A stretch of 64,000 bases of DNA from an uncultured Muribaculaceae bacterium (GTDB lineage: Bacteria; Bacteroidota; Bacteroidia; Bacteroidales; Muribaculaceae): NCBI GenBank assembly GCA_905233915.1, contig CAJOFM010000004.1:124001-188000 (forward strand). The letters are read 5' to 3'. Positions within the stretch are counted from its first letter, which is position 1, and each line of letters opens with the position of its first letter. The notes under the pieces are model-generated. The model had not been told where the DNA came from. It saw only the letters and a list, made by a program, of their open reading frames with translations, and searched no databases. Below are positions 10,689 to 20,503 of the stretch, in pieces. The translations under genes and the position numbers were made by a program.

Positions 10689-11516
10689 ATGAGACGCCTT
10701 TTTATCATCTTGGCAATTTTGGCCCTGTCGGCTGACGCATGGGCATGGAAACCGCTGTTTGTCGGTCATCGCGGATGCAACATCGGTGTCGAGAACACGG
10801 CAGAGGCCTTCAGCAACGGGGTTGACATCTATGGCTATGACGGGCTGGAGTGTGACGTGCGCGTGACCAAGGATGGCTTCTATGTCATCAGTCACGATGA
10901 GACCACCAACCGCCTGGGCGGCAACCTCACCGTCGCCGATGCCACGCTGGCCGAACTGCAGGCCGAACAATACACCCAGACGCGTAGCGGAGTAACCTAT
11001 ACAGGCCACATCTGCACCGTTGCCGAGTACCTGGCCATCTGCGTCGAGAAAGGCGTCTTCCCTGTCATCGAACTCAAGTGGACAACGGGCATCAACAACA
11101 ACGACATGAGCAACTTCGACGGGTTGGCCCGTTTGGTCATCGACCATGGATTGAGCGACAAAGTCATCTTTCTCACGTCGATGAAAAAGTCCCAGGAATA
11201 TATCGCTACCCACTATCCCCAGTTCACCCGTCAATGGCTGTGCAACGCCAATTGGGAGGGCAACGAGGAGTGGTGCAGGCAATACGGACTTAACCCCAGC
11301 ATCTCCATCGGGAATTTTGACGCCAACACGGTAAGGACGTTCCACAGCATGGGGCTGCAAGTGGCCATGTGGACGGTGGACACCGCGGACAACTACCTGA
11401 AATACAGCAATATGGGTATCCACATGATGACCTGCAACTCACTCAAGCCGAGCGAAATGCCCGAACTCGACGATATCAATTGGGGCGAAGACAATGCCAG
11501 TACATCAAATAATTGA
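10689..11516 (+). CDS. Glycerophosphodiester phosphodiesterase, secreted
   Basis: FVGHRGCNIGVENTAEAF...DGLECDVRVTKDGFYVISHDETTNRLG. Confidence 0.88.
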   Translation: MRRLFIILAILALSADAWAWKPLFVGHRGCNIGVENTAEAFSNGVDIYGYDGLECDVRVTKDGFYVISHDETTNRLGGNLTVADATLAELQAEQYTQTRSGVTYTGHICTVAEYLAICVEKGVFPVIELKWTTGINNNDMSNFDGLARLVIDHGLSDKVIFLTSMKKSQEYIATHYPQFTRQWLCNANWEGNEEWCRQYGLNPSISIGNFDANTVRTFHSMGLQVAMWTVDTADNYLKYSNMGIHMMTCNSLKPSEMPELDDINWGEDNASTSNN

Positions 11517-11553
11517 TTAATGCTGGCTAAGCTAGCAGTTTAAAGTTTAGTGT

Positions 11554-11603
11554 ATAATTAGGCATCCGCACTCCATGAAAATGGAATGCGGATGCCTAAT
11601 TAT
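11554..11603. terminator. 23-bp near-perfect hairpin with GAAA loop
   Basis: ATAATTAGGCATCCGCACTCCAT-GAAA-ATGGAATGCGGATGCCTAATTAT between convergent genes. Confidence 0.75.
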
Positions 11604-11640
11604 TGGTGTTTTCTGTGCCGTTAGAAAACCTAACTCGGTT

Positions 11641-12312
11641 TTACAATTCCCTTGCGCCGAGTTTCTCGAGAGGTTTGCGAGTGATTTTAGTCCATTTCTC
11701 GGTGGTGGGCACTGACTCATCAAAGGCATTGGACACCTTCGTCTGGCGCTTCCAAGTCAGGTAGTTCTCGCTGACGAGGGTGCTTGTTCCCGTGGTGCGC
11801 AACATCTCTTCCCTATCCATCCCAATGAGGAAGAAGTCGCCGTTCTGGTAGCGATAGGCGTAAGTGTCATTGGAAGTGCCGTAACTGCCCGCACTGCAAA
11901 ACAGCTGGATTGAAATGCGAATGACACCGCGGTCGGTAACCTCAAGGCTCACGTCATGGTGGCAATCTTCACTTTCATCAGCAGGGATGACTTTGTCATA
12001 GGCTTTCCATTGATGAAACAGGCCTTGGGCTGTGCCGAAGTAAATGGCGAGGATGGGCTGGTTGAAATTATAGACGTAGCCATCGCTGCGCGTGATGGTG
12101 TTCTCGACATAATTAGGGGTTGCCATGACGACAAGATCGGGGATGCCGTCCTTGTTCATGTCGCCCAAAACTTCCTGATGCAACCAGCCTGAAGGCACGA
12201 TGTCCTCGACCGAAACGCCTTGAGGCTTCAGTTCCACGGCATGAGCGCCCAAACAGGAGCAAAGCGACAGAATCAGGCAAGCAAGACTATGTTGAAAAAC
12301 GTATGGTTTCAT
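11641..12312 (-). CDS. Secreted protein of unknown function with FG-GAP-like segment
   Basis: Signal peptide; LGDMNKDGIPDLVVMATPNY. Confidence 0.55.
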   Translation of the reverse strand: MKPYVFQHSLACLILSLCSCLGAHAVELKPQGVSVEDIVPSGWLHQEVLGDMNKDGIPDLVVMATPNYVENTITRSDGYVYNFNQPILAIYFGTAQGLFHQWKAYDKVIPADESEDCHHDVSLEVTDRGVIRISIQLFCSAGSYGTSNDTYAYRYQNGDFFLIGMDREEMLRTTGTSTLVSENYLTWKRQTKVSNAFDESVPTTEKWTKITRKPLEKLGAREL

Positions 12313-12313
12313 C

Positions 12314-13042
12314 TTATTGTTGCTTGAAACACATGCCGTCCCACACGAGTCGGGCCTCGGTTTTCTTGTTACCCCGATAGACGACCACGTTGATGTCTTT
12401 GCCCTGCTGCGGCAGGTTGTACACGGCGACAGTCTCGCCCGAAACCGTCATTTCCTTTCCCGTCTGACAATTGGCCTCATCGATGACAGGCTCGACGTAT
12501 GCCCCAATCAGCTCGTCATCAACGGCCCACATCTTTCGGGTGGCATTGTCATACAGGAAGAACATGGTGCCGCTGTACTGGCCAATCACGTACTTGCCGT
12601 CCATCATCGAAATCACGTTCTCGGCAATGAGCTTGTGCTTGCCGTCGGCACAGTTCCAGTAGCACATCTCGACGATGGTCTGTGCATCCAGGTCCTCAAA
12701 GTCATCGCACAGTTTAGCGTCAAAGGTGTAGCGCAGATAACCGTTCTTTTCATCCAAGATGAACTGTTGACACGGCTCCTGAGGCTCGTTGCGCAGATAA
12801 TGATTCCAGACAACGCTAAGGCTTCCGTTAATTTCACTCGTCTCGTCCTCGTCCTGGGTGATGCAAGCGAGGAAGTCTCCGATTTTGGGAGCTTTGCCCT
12901 GATACTTCACCTGATTTGGCAACTGGTAGATAAAGATATCGTTGCGATAGCTCTGCTGGGCTAGGGCGCGAAAACCATGCAGTGCAAGCATGCTCACGCA
13001 CAGCATCACGACAGCAATTATTCTCTTGTTCATAGCCTTCAA
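12314..13042 (-). CDS. Secreted hypothetical protein
   Basis: Signal peptide-like N-terminus; adjacent to and co-directional with 11641. Confidence 0.55.
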   Translation of the reverse strand: MKAMNKRIIAVVMLCVSMLALHGFRALAQQSYRNDIFIYQLPNQVKYQGKAPKIGDFLACITQDEDETSEINGSLSVVWNHYLRNEPQEPCQQFILDEKNGYLRYTFDAKLCDDFEDLDAQTIVEMCYWNCADGKHKLIAENVISMMDGKYVIGQYSGTMFFLYDNATRKMWAVDDELIGAYVEPVIDEANCQTGKEMTVSGETVAVYNLPQQGKDINVVVYRGNKKTEARLVWDGMCFKQQ

Positions 13043-13103
13043 TATTATAAAAAGTCAGTTCGTGAAGGCACACTGCAATTATTGCGCCATTTTCAATTGA
13101 GGA

Positions 13104-16100
13104 TTATTTCAGCATTTCCTGGACGGCGCGCTCGAGTTGTCGGTCGTGGCCGGTAAGGTAGTCCTCGGGGGTGTTATAGACCTCGACGTCGGGCAAGAGC
13201 GGGGTATTCTCGCAGTAGTTGCCGCGCATGTCACGGCAACCCACCTGCGGGATACCGAAGATCAACGAGTTGTCAATGAGGGTTTCCCACCACACGGCAG
13301 TCATCGTGCCGGGAACGGGCGTGCCGATGAGTTTGCCGATGCCCAGTTCGCGATAGACAAAGGGGAAGCCGTGGCCGTTGCTGTAGTCATCCTCACACAC
13401 CAACACGCAAGAGGGTTTGGTCCACTTGTTGAAGGGGTCGGCGCCCACGACCTTGCCATGAGGCACAAATTCCTGATATTGCTTGCCGCCGAGCAGGGTG
13501 CACAGGTCGTCGTGCAGCCAGCCGCCGCCGTTGTGGCGTTCATCCACAATGACCGCCTTGCGGTTGCGGTTCTTGTCGCTGAGCAGTTCACGATACACGG
13601 TGCGGAAGCTCTCGCTGTCCATCTCCTTAACATGGACATAGGCCAGCTGGCCATGGGACAGGCTATCGACGAGGGCGCGGTTGCGGTCCACCCAACGCTT
13701 GTAAAGCAGTTCGTTCTGCTCGCCCTTGCTGATGGCCTTGACGGTAACGTCGAAGCGCTTGTTAGCCTTGGGGTCAAACACCGACACGCGGATGGGCTTG
13801 CCGGCCTTGCCGTCGAGCATCCAGTTGTAGTCCTCGCCAGCAAGAATCTCGTTACCATCGATTTTCTCGATGATGCAGCCGGGCTTGACGCCTGTCTTCT
13901 TCACGGCGAAGGGGCCGCGCTTGATGACTTCATCGACTTTCAAGCCGTTGCCCTGATAGGTATCGTCCAGGAAGAGACCCAGCGCTGCGGTCTTGAGGTT
14001 CGGACCCTCGGGGTTGTAGCGGGCACCCGTGTGAGAGCCGTTCAGTTCGCCCAGCATCTCGCTCAACATGTCACGGAAGTCGTAGTTGTTGTTGATATAG
14101 GGCAGGAAACGCTTGTAGTTCTCGCGATAGCCTTCCCAGTCCACACCGTGGATATCCTCAACGTAGAACTTGTCCTTGACCTGTTGCCAGATGTGGTTGA
14201 AGATGTACTCGCGCTCCTCGTAGGGGCGGTAGTTGAAATTGGCCTCGAAGTTGACAGCCTCGGGCTTACCCTTGCCCAGGTCGATCTTCTTGATGCCGCC
14301 GCGCGTGCACAGGAACAGGTTCTTGCCGTCCTTGTCGGTCATCATGGAGCCATAGCCCACATCCTTGAGGACGATTTCGGTCTTGTTCTCACGCAGGTCG
14401 TGTTTCCACAAGTCCATGCCGCCCTCAAAGGCTGCCTGATAGTACAACGTGTCGCCGCCATTGGAGAGCACGGCATCGCCCAGTCGTGACGAGTTCACCG
14501 TCAAGCGCGCGATGCGGTCGCGGCAATTCTCCAGGTCGAACTGCAGCGCGGGCACAGCGGGTTTCTCCTCGGCAGCGTTCTTTTTCTTCTTATCGGTTTT
14601 CTTCTTGGCGTTCTTGTCATTTTTCTCCTTGTCGGCCGTTTCTTTCTTCTTTTCCTTATCGGCCTCCTCACGCATGACCTTTTCCTCCTTGGTCATCCTG
14701 AAGCGCTCATAGGCATCCAGGTCAAAGAACATGATGTAGATGTCGTCCTCGGCGCCCCAGCTGCCGTGGCTGCGGTAACCGGCGCGGTCGCTGGTAAAGA
14801 TCATTGCCTTGCCACCGAGCACCCACTTGGCGTTGCCCTCGTTGTAGCCGCTCTCGGTCAAGTTGTGGACTTCGCCATTGCCATTGGCGCTGACCAGCGC
14901 TACATCCTGGCTGTTCCAGCCGCCCTCGCCAATGTAGGACGAGAGCAACCAGCGGCTGTCAGGACTCCACTCATACCACACGTCGCCGTCGCTGTAAGAG
15001 TAGATATACTTGCCGTCCATCAGGGTGCGCACCACCTTGGTTTTCACGTCAACGGCACGCAAGGTAGCACGGTCCTCAAGGAAGGCCACGCTCTTGCCGT
15101 CGGGGCTGTATTTAGGCTGGATGGAGGTGTGGCCCGTGTTGGTGAGCTGCACTTCCTCCAGGTCGGTGGCATAGGTGAACAGTTTCTCGTCTTTGTTCTT
15201 GATAGAGGTCTGGTAAATCTTCCACATGCCGTCACGCTCGCTGTCATAGACGATGCTGCGTCCGTCGGGCGAGAAGTCGATGGTGCGTTCCTGCTCGGGT
15301 GTGTTGGTGACCTGCTTGGTGGTGTTGTAATCCACCGAGGTCACAAACACGTCGCCATGCATCACAAAAGCCACTTCCTTGCCACCAGGCGACACGCTGA
15401 TGGAAGTCGCGCCGTTCCTCTTGATCTCACGCACCAGCTCCTTCTCGCTGCGGTCGGCAGCGATGGTGATGTTGACCTTTTGGGGCTCTGCACCCTCGCG
15501 CAGGGTGTAAATCTCACCGTTGTAGCCGTAGCAGAGCATGCCGTTGTTGGCCACCGAGAGGAAGCGCACGGGATTGCCCTTGTGGTGGGTGAGTTGGCTG
15601 GGCTGACCGCCAATCGTGCTCTTATAGACGTTGAAGGTGCCGTCCTGCTCACTCAGGTAGTAATAGGACTTGCCGTCGGGCGCCCAACGCGGCGTGCGGT
15701 CCTCGCCGTTGAAGCTGGTGAGCTTGGTGAACTTGCCATCCTTCTTCAACCACACGTCACGCGTGATGGACGAGGTGTGATGCTTGCGGAAGGGGTCCTC
15801 ATAGCCCTTGATGTCGTGGTAGAGGATATCACCACTGGCATTCAAGTCCAGGTCCTGCATGGGCAGTTCCGAGAACAGGCGTGCCCTGCCGCCGCTGGTG
15901 CTCACCTGATACACCTGGGGGAACGAACGGCTGGCAAACAGGATGGACTGGGACGTGGGCATGTTGGTGGCCTCAAAGAGCACCGTGCCATCGTTGAGGA
16001 AACACAGCGGGGTCTCGTTGCCGCTGTCGGTGGTCAGGCGCTTGGGCGTGCCGCCGTCCTTGTCGATGATATACACGTCAAGACTACCCTCACGTGCCGA

Positions 16101-16349
16101 GGCAAAGGCAATGTTCTGCCCGTCGGGGCTCCACACGGGGTAAGCATCATAGGCCGCATTGGACGTCAGTTGATGGGCCGAGCCGCCACTGGAGGACACT
16201 GTGAACAGGTCACCCTTGTAGGAAAACGCGATGGTCTGCCCATCGGGCGAAATGGCGCTGAAGCGCATCCATAACGGGTTGTCTTGCGCAATGGCGCTAA
16301 TGGTCATCAGCATCGTGACAACCATGGTCAGTTTTCTGTTTTTGCTCAT
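13104..16349 (-). CDS. Tricorn-like S41 family peptidase (WD40/PD40 propeller, PDZ, C-terminal S41 protease)
   Basis: Repeated SPDGQTIAFSYKGDLF/WSPDGQNIAFAS repeats; ETLIDNSLIFGIPQVGCRD; AVIVDERHNGGGWLHDDL. Confidence 0.88.
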   Translation of the reverse strand: MSKNRKLTMVVTMLMTISAIAQDNPLWMRFSAISPDGQTIAFSYKGDLFTVSSSGGSAHQLTSNAAYDAYPVWSPDGQNIAFASAREGSLDVYIIDKDGGTPKRLTTDSGNETPLCFLNDGTVLFEATNMPTSQSILFASRSFPQVYQVSTSGGRARLFSELPMQDLDLNASGDILYHDIKGYEDPFRKHHTSSITRDVWLKKDGKFTKLTSFNGEDRTPRWAPDGKSYYYLSEQDGTFNVYKSTIGGQPSQLTHHKGNPVRFLSVANNGMLCYGYNGEIYTLREGAEPQKVNITIAADRSEKELVREIKRNGATSISVSPGGKEVAFVMHGDVFVTSVDYNTTKQVTNTPEQERTIDFSPDGRSIVYDSERDGMWKIYQTSIKNKDEKLFTYATDLEEVQLTNTGHTSIQPKYSPDGKSVAFLEDRATLRAVDVKTKVVRTLMDGKYIYSYSDGDVWYEWSPDSRWLLSSYIGEGGWNSQDVALVSANGNGEVHNLTESGYNEGNAKWVLGGKAMIFTSDRAGYRSHGSWGAEDDIYIMFFDLDAYERFRMTKEEKVMREEADKEKKKETADKEKNDKNAKKKTDKKKKNAAEEKPAVPALQFDLENCRDRIARLTVNSSRLGDAVLSNGGDTLYYQAAFEGGMDLWKHDLRENKTEIVLKDVGYGSMMTDKDGKNLFLCTRGGIKKIDLGKGKPEAVNFEANFNYRPYEEREYIFNHIWQQVKDKFYVEDIHGVDWEGYRENYKRFLPYINNNYDFRDMLSEMLGELNGSHTGARYNPEGPNLKTAALGLFLDDTYQGNGLKVDEVIKRGPFAVKKTGVKPGCIIEKIDGNEILAGEDYNWMLDGKAGKPIRVSVFDPKANKRFDVTVKAISKGEQNELLYKRWVDRNRALVDSLSHGQLAYVHVKEMDSESFRTVYRELLSDKNRNRKAVIVDERHNGGGWLHDDLCTLLGGKQYQEFVPHGKVVGADPFNKWTKPSCVLVCEDDYSNGHGFPFVYRELGIGKLIGTPVPGTMTAVWWETLIDNSLIFGIPQVGCRDMRGNYCENTPLLPDVEVYNTPEDYLTGHDRQLERAVQEMLK

Positions 16350-16444
16350 ATTTTTAAATAATTGTTAGATTTCTTTCCCGCAAAAATACATAGTTTTGTT
16401 GGAATTCTATGTATATTTGCGACAGTAAAATCAAGAACATTAGT

Positions 16445-16987
16445 ATGATAGACCAAATTATTGAATACAACAAGACTTTTGTGGCCAGCAAGGGCTATGA
16501 GAAATACCTGACGGACAAGTATCCCGACAAGAAGTTGGCGGTGCTCTCGTGCATGGACACGCGACTGACCGAACTGCTGCCTGCCGCCCTGGGCTTAAAA
16601 AACGGCGACGCCAAAATCATCAAAAATGCGGGAGGTCTAGTCATCTCGGCCTTTGACTCGGCGATGCGCAGCCTCATCGTCGCCATCTATGAGCTGGGAG
16701 TGGAGGAGATCATGGTGGTTGCCCACTCGCACTGCGGTGCATGCCACATGAGTTATGACCACTTCCATCATGAGATGATTGCCCGTGGTGTGACCGACGA
16801 GACGCTCGACACCATCCGCAAGTGTGGCATCGACTTGAACACCTGGTTGGAGGGATTCAAGGACACGCCAACCTCGGTGCGCAACACTGTCCAAACCATC
16901 AAAAGCCATCCGCTTGTTCCCCAAGACATTGTGGTGAGAGGTTTTATCATTGACTCTGAGACGGGACAACTGGAAGAGATTGAATAG
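16445..16987 (+). CDS. Beta-carbonic anhydrase family protein
   Basis: VLSCMDTRLTELLPAALGLKNGDAKIIKNAGG; AHSHCGACHMSY. Confidence 0.88.
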   Translation: MIDQIIEYNKTFVASKGYEKYLTDKYPDKKLAVLSCMDTRLTELLPAALGLKNGDAKIIKNAGGLVISAFDSAMRSLIVAIYELGVEEIMVVAHSHCGACHMSYDHFHHEMIARGVTDETLDTIRKCGIDLNTWLEGFKDTPTSVRNTVQTIKSHPLVPQDIVVRGFIIDSETGQLEEIE

Positions 16988-17329
16988 ATGAACATCGAGG
17001 TGCTGCGTGACTATTGCCTGTCGTTGCCCGGTGTGACCGAGGCGACTCCCTTTGAGAAATTCTCAAGAGGCAAGTTCACCATCCTCGTTTTCTACGTGAG
17101 CGGCCACATGTTCTGCTACTTCAATATCGACGACTTCTCGGCCATTACCGTCAAGTGCAGTCCCGACGAAATGGTGGAATTGAAAGAACGATATCAGGGC
17201 ATCGGAGAGCCGTTCAACGGCGATAAGCGGCACTGGATCAGTGTTCATTTGGGACAAGACGTCCCTGATGATGTAGTCAAAGCGTTGGTTAGCAAGTCAC
17301 ATGGACTTGTCGCCGACAAATATCGATAA
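16988..17329 (+). CDS. MmcQ/YjbR family protein
   Basis: LRDYCLSLPGVTEATPF...HWISVHLGQDVPDDVVKALVSKSHGLV. Confidence 0.85.
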   Translation: MNIEVLRDYCLSLPGVTEATPFEKFSRGKFTILVFYVSGHMFCYFNIDDFSAITVKCSPDEMVELKERYQGIGEPFNGDKRHWISVHLGQDVPDDVVKALVSKSHGLVADKYR

Positions 17330-17331
17330 AC

Positions 17332-18084
17332 ATGAGTGTGACAGCAAGAGATATCATCACCTATATGGAGTCGCAGCGCGATGACAAGCAGCGACAGGAA
17401 CTGATGCGCTTCTTCAAGACCGGAAAAGGAGACTATGGCGAGGGAGATGAATTCCTGGGGCTGAAAGTGCCACAGACGCGCGAAGTGGTGAAACATGCCA
17501 CCGACCTGCCGCTTGATGATATTCCCATATTGTTGACCAACCGCTACCACGAGATAAGACTCTGCGGCTTGTTGCTCTTAGTCTGGAGATTTGAAAAACT
17601 GTCAGCAAAGCGGTTGACCCATGATGAGGATGCCATCAACGGCCGTGACGAGGTAGTGACGATGTATCTGGAGCATGCGGAATATGCCAACAATTGGGAC
17701 CTGGTGGATTTGTCGGCTCCGAAGATTTTGGGACGATGGCTGATGCTACCCACTTGCCTTGGCGACAAGACCGCCATTGTGGATTCCCTGGCCAACAGCG
17801 ACAACCTGTGGCGGCAACGCATGAGCATGGTGTGCACCTGGATGACTTCCAGGCAGGGCGACCCCTCCTGGTGCCTGCGCTATGCCGAGATGCATCTGCA
17901 CCATCCCCATGACCTGATGCACAAGGCCGTCGGGTGGATGCTGCGCGAGATGGGCAAGCAAGTGAGCATGGACTTGCTGCGGGAATTTCTTGAACAGCAC
18001 GTCCATGAGATGCCACGAACGGCATTGCGTTATGCCATCGAGAAGATGCCGGCCGACGAAAGGGACTATTGGATGACAAGGTAA
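17332..18084 (+). CDS. DNA alkylation repair enzyme (AlkD-like HEAT-repeat)
   Basis: FFKTGKGDYGEGDEFLGLKVPQTREV; HEIRLCGLLLL; NNWDLVDLSAPKILG. Confidence 0.88.
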   Translation: MSVTARDIITYMESQRDDKQRQELMRFFKTGKGDYGEGDEFLGLKVPQTREVVKHATDLPLDDIPILLTNRYHEIRLCGLLLLVWRFEKLSAKRLTHDEDAINGRDEVVTMYLEHAEYANNWDLVDLSAPKILGRWLMLPTCLGDKTAIVDSLANSDNLWRQRMSMVCTWMTSRQGDPSWCLRYAEMHLHHPHDLMHKAVGWMLREMGKQVSMDLLREFLEQHVHEMPRTALRYAIEKMPADERDYWMTR

Positions 18085-18112
18085 AACATTAAAACTCATA
18101 AAGGACAAAACG

Positions 18113-18646
18113 ATGAAAAGACTTTTATTCGCTTTCGCCATCCTACTGTCGCTGGCAGCATGCGGCAACCAACAGGAGGCTGAAACAACCGAGAATAACC
18201 AAACAGTAACTAACGACACAATCAGTAAAGAAACTATGCAACAGAACATGCAAGAAGTACAGGCTTACCTGAAAGAGTGCGGCGCATTCTTCATTGCCAC
18301 AGCCGACGGCGACCAGCCCCGTGTGCGCCCCTTCGGTGTCTCAGAGATTATCAACGACCGTCTCTACATCATGACGGGCAAGGTAAAGGACGTTTACAAG
18401 CAGATGGCTGCGAACAGCAAGTTTGAGATTTGTGCCCTGAAGCCTTCGGGCACCGAGTGGATGCGACTGAGCGGCACGCTGGTGACCGACGAGACGCTGG
18501 CTGTCAAGGAAGAGTTCCTGAACCGCAACGAGAGTCTGAAATCGATGTACAAGGCCGATGACGACAACATGGCCGTGCTCTACATCACCAATGCCACAGC
18601 GCGCTTCTTCGCCTTTGGCGCCGATGAGCGCAAAGTTCATTTTTAA
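18113..18646 (+). CDS. Lipoprotein with pyridoxamine 5'-phosphate oxidase-like fold
   Basis: Lipobox LSLAACG; FFIATADGDQPRVRPFGVSEIINDRLYIMTGKVKDVYKQM. Confidence 0.78.
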   Translation: MKRLLFAFAILLSLAACGNQQEAETTENNQTVTNDTISKETMQQNMQEVQAYLKECGAFFIATADGDQPRVRPFGVSEIINDRLYIMTGKVKDVYKQMAANSKFEICALKPSGTEWMRLSGTLVTDETLAVKEEFLNRNESLKSMYKADDDNMAVLYITNATARFFAFGADERKVHF

Positions 18647-18661
18647 ATCAGATGTGACACG

Positions 18662-18973
18662 ATGAAACAAGAGCGCAACGAGCAAACAGCAAGAATACGG
18701 CAGATGGAGCGGCGCCTCAACGCCGCTTCGGCTGCTGTGAAGCGTCTTGAAAGCGCCCTCGACAAGTGGGAGGCTGCACAAGAGGCCATTGCCGCGCTCG
18801 ATGAATACTATGGCAGCGACCTGTGGCGGCAGGACTTTGCCGATGACGAGGCAGGCCTGCTTCCTGCCGACCTCAAGCGTGGTGTCCTCAGCGAGGACGG
18901 CATCTGGAATCTGCTCGCCGACGTCAGCGAGTTGAACAAGCGTTTACAAAAAGCGGCCAAGAAGAAAAAATGA
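18662..18973 (+). CDS. DUF4298-like protein
   Basis: RQMERRLNAASAAVKRLESALDKWEAAQEAIAALDEYYGSDLWRQDFADDEAGLLPADLKRGVLSEDGIWNLL. Confidence 0.7.
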   Translation: MKQERNEQTARIRQMERRLNAASAAVKRLESALDKWEAAQEAIAALDEYYGSDLWRQDFADDEAGLLPADLKRGVLSEDGIWNLLADVSELNKRLQKAAKKKK

Positions 18974-19665
18974 CTATGACATTACAAGAAGCAATTGCAG
19001 CCCGACACAGCGTGAGGGCCTATCAGGAACAGCCATTAACTGAGGCGGATGCCCAAGCGCTGCAAGAGAAGATTGATGAGGTGAACCGTGAAGGGCGGTT
19101 GCACATCCAGCTGATTCGCAACGAGCCCAAGGCGTTTTTAGGACCATTTGCCCGCTACGGCAAGTTCCGCGGTGTTACCGACTACCTCGTCATGGCAGGC
19201 GAGAAGGCTGACGACCTCGATGAGCGCATCGGCTACTACGGAGAGCAGTTGGTACTGCTTGCCCAGACGCTCGGGATGAACACCTGCTGGGTGGGACTCA
19301 GCTACACTAAGGTGCCTGGGACCTACGTGCTCAACGAGGGCGAGGTCATTAAGGCCTATATAGCCATCGGCTACGGCGAGACGCAAGGTGTGTCGCACAA
19401 AATCAAGCGCATCGACCAGGTTAGCAACGTCACCGACCTCACTCCTGGTTGGTTCCGACGCGGTGTCGAAGCCGCACTGCTGGCACCCACAGCCATTAAT
19501 CAGCAGAAGTTCTCGTTTGAATATCTGCCGGCTGCCGACGGTAAGCCAGCTCGCGTCGTGGCCAAGCGCCATTACTCCCTCGTTGGTTACACCCACATTG
19601 ACCTGGGCATTGCCAAGTGCCACTTTGAGATTGCCGCAGGGAAAGAGAAATTCCAGTGGGCTTAA
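18970..19665 (+). CDS. Nitroreductase family protein
   Basis: AIAARHSVRAYQEQPLTEADAQAL; LAPTAINQQKFSFEYL. Confidence 0.82.
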   Translation: MTMTLQEAIAARHSVRAYQEQPLTEADAQALQEKIDEVNREGRLHIQLIRNEPKAFLGPFARYGKFRGVTDYLVMAGEKADDLDERIGYYGEQLVLLAQTLGMNTCWVGLSYTKVPGTYVLNEGEVIKAYIAIGYGETQGVSHKIKRIDQVSNVTDLTPGWFRRGVEAALLAPTAINQQKFSFEYLPAADGKPARVVAKRHYSLVGYTHIDLGIAKCHFEIAAGKEKFQWA

Positions 19666-19679
19666 TTTGACAATAAGGT

Positions 19680-19973
19680 ATGTATCCGAAGTTCATTATC
19701 ACTACAGGCGGGGTGCTCAGGCTGGGCATGGTGAACCAGCATAGGCATCTGCTGGAGCCTGGAGAGGGCTGTCTGGGCGGTGGATACTATGAAATTGACT
19801 ATACTTCCAATTGTCTGGTGCTTGACCGTGAGTCCTACGATTATGGCCGTCCACAATGGCACAAGATTAAAGTCTTGAGGGTGCCATCGGCCTATCGTGG
19901 AATGGGGATTGTCTATAAGTCTGACGGAATCTTCAATGTCAGCGAGGAATTGACAATTGTGTATGATGACTGA
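19680..19973 (+). CDS. Hypothetical protein
   Basis: 97 aa ORF in a co-directional run, overlapping the next start. Confidence 0.5.
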   Translation: MYPKFIITTGGVLRLGMVNQHRHLLEPGEGCLGGGYYEIDYTSNCLVLDRESYDYGRPQWHKIKVLRVPSAYRGMGIVYKSDGIFNVSEELTIVYDD

Positions 19974-20487
19974 GATACAGATAACAAAGGACATTGCCGA
20001 TGAGTCAATCAGGCGGCTCTATGAGACGGCATTTCCCAAGGGAGAACAGATTCCTTGGGAAGACCTGATGCGGCTCATAGAGGCAATGCCGCTCGACTTC
20101 ACCGCCTATTATGAGGATGAACAATTCATCGGTTTCACCATCACTTATCCCCGCCGAACCTTCAACTGGTTCTGGTACTTTGCAGTTCGTGAAGAACTCA
20201 GGGAGAAAGGCTACGGCCGGCGGATATTTTCTCAACTGATGAAGAAATACCAAGGGCAGCCCTCGGTCCTAGACATGGAGAGCCCATACCAGGAGCCGTG
20301 CCCCAATCCCGAGCAGAGGAAACGCCGTCATGCGTTCTACGTGCGCCTAGGCTTTCGTGACACCCATCTGTTCAAAACCTATAACGGCATTACCATGACC
20401 ATCATGATGGCTGGGCCAGGCACATTCACCATGCAGGACTGGGACGATATCGTCGGGGAACTCAAGCAGTTCTGGTGGCCTGAGTAG
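19957..20487 (+). CDS. GNAT family N-acetyltransferase
   Basis: YFAVREELREKGYGRRIFSQLMKKY; RKRRHAFYVRLGFRDT. Confidence 0.75.
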   Translation: MCMMTEIQITKDIADESIRRLYETAFPKGEQIPWEDLMRLIEAMPLDFTAYYEDEQFIGFTITYPRRTFNWFWYFAVREELREKGYGRRIFSQLMKKYQGQPSVLDMESPYQEPCPNPEQRKRRHAFYVRLGFRDTHLFKTYNGITMTIMMAGPGTFTMQDWDDIVGELKQFWWPE

Positions 20488-20503
20488 GAAAAAGGGGCGG
20501 TTT

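Noticed and set aside
14766-16274. Long 502-aa antisense ORF on + strand (and 13137-14489, 450 aa)
   Set aside because: Shadow ORFs opposite the well-supported tricorn-like CDS; composition (A/V/H/L-rich) typical of antisense frames in GC-rich genes.
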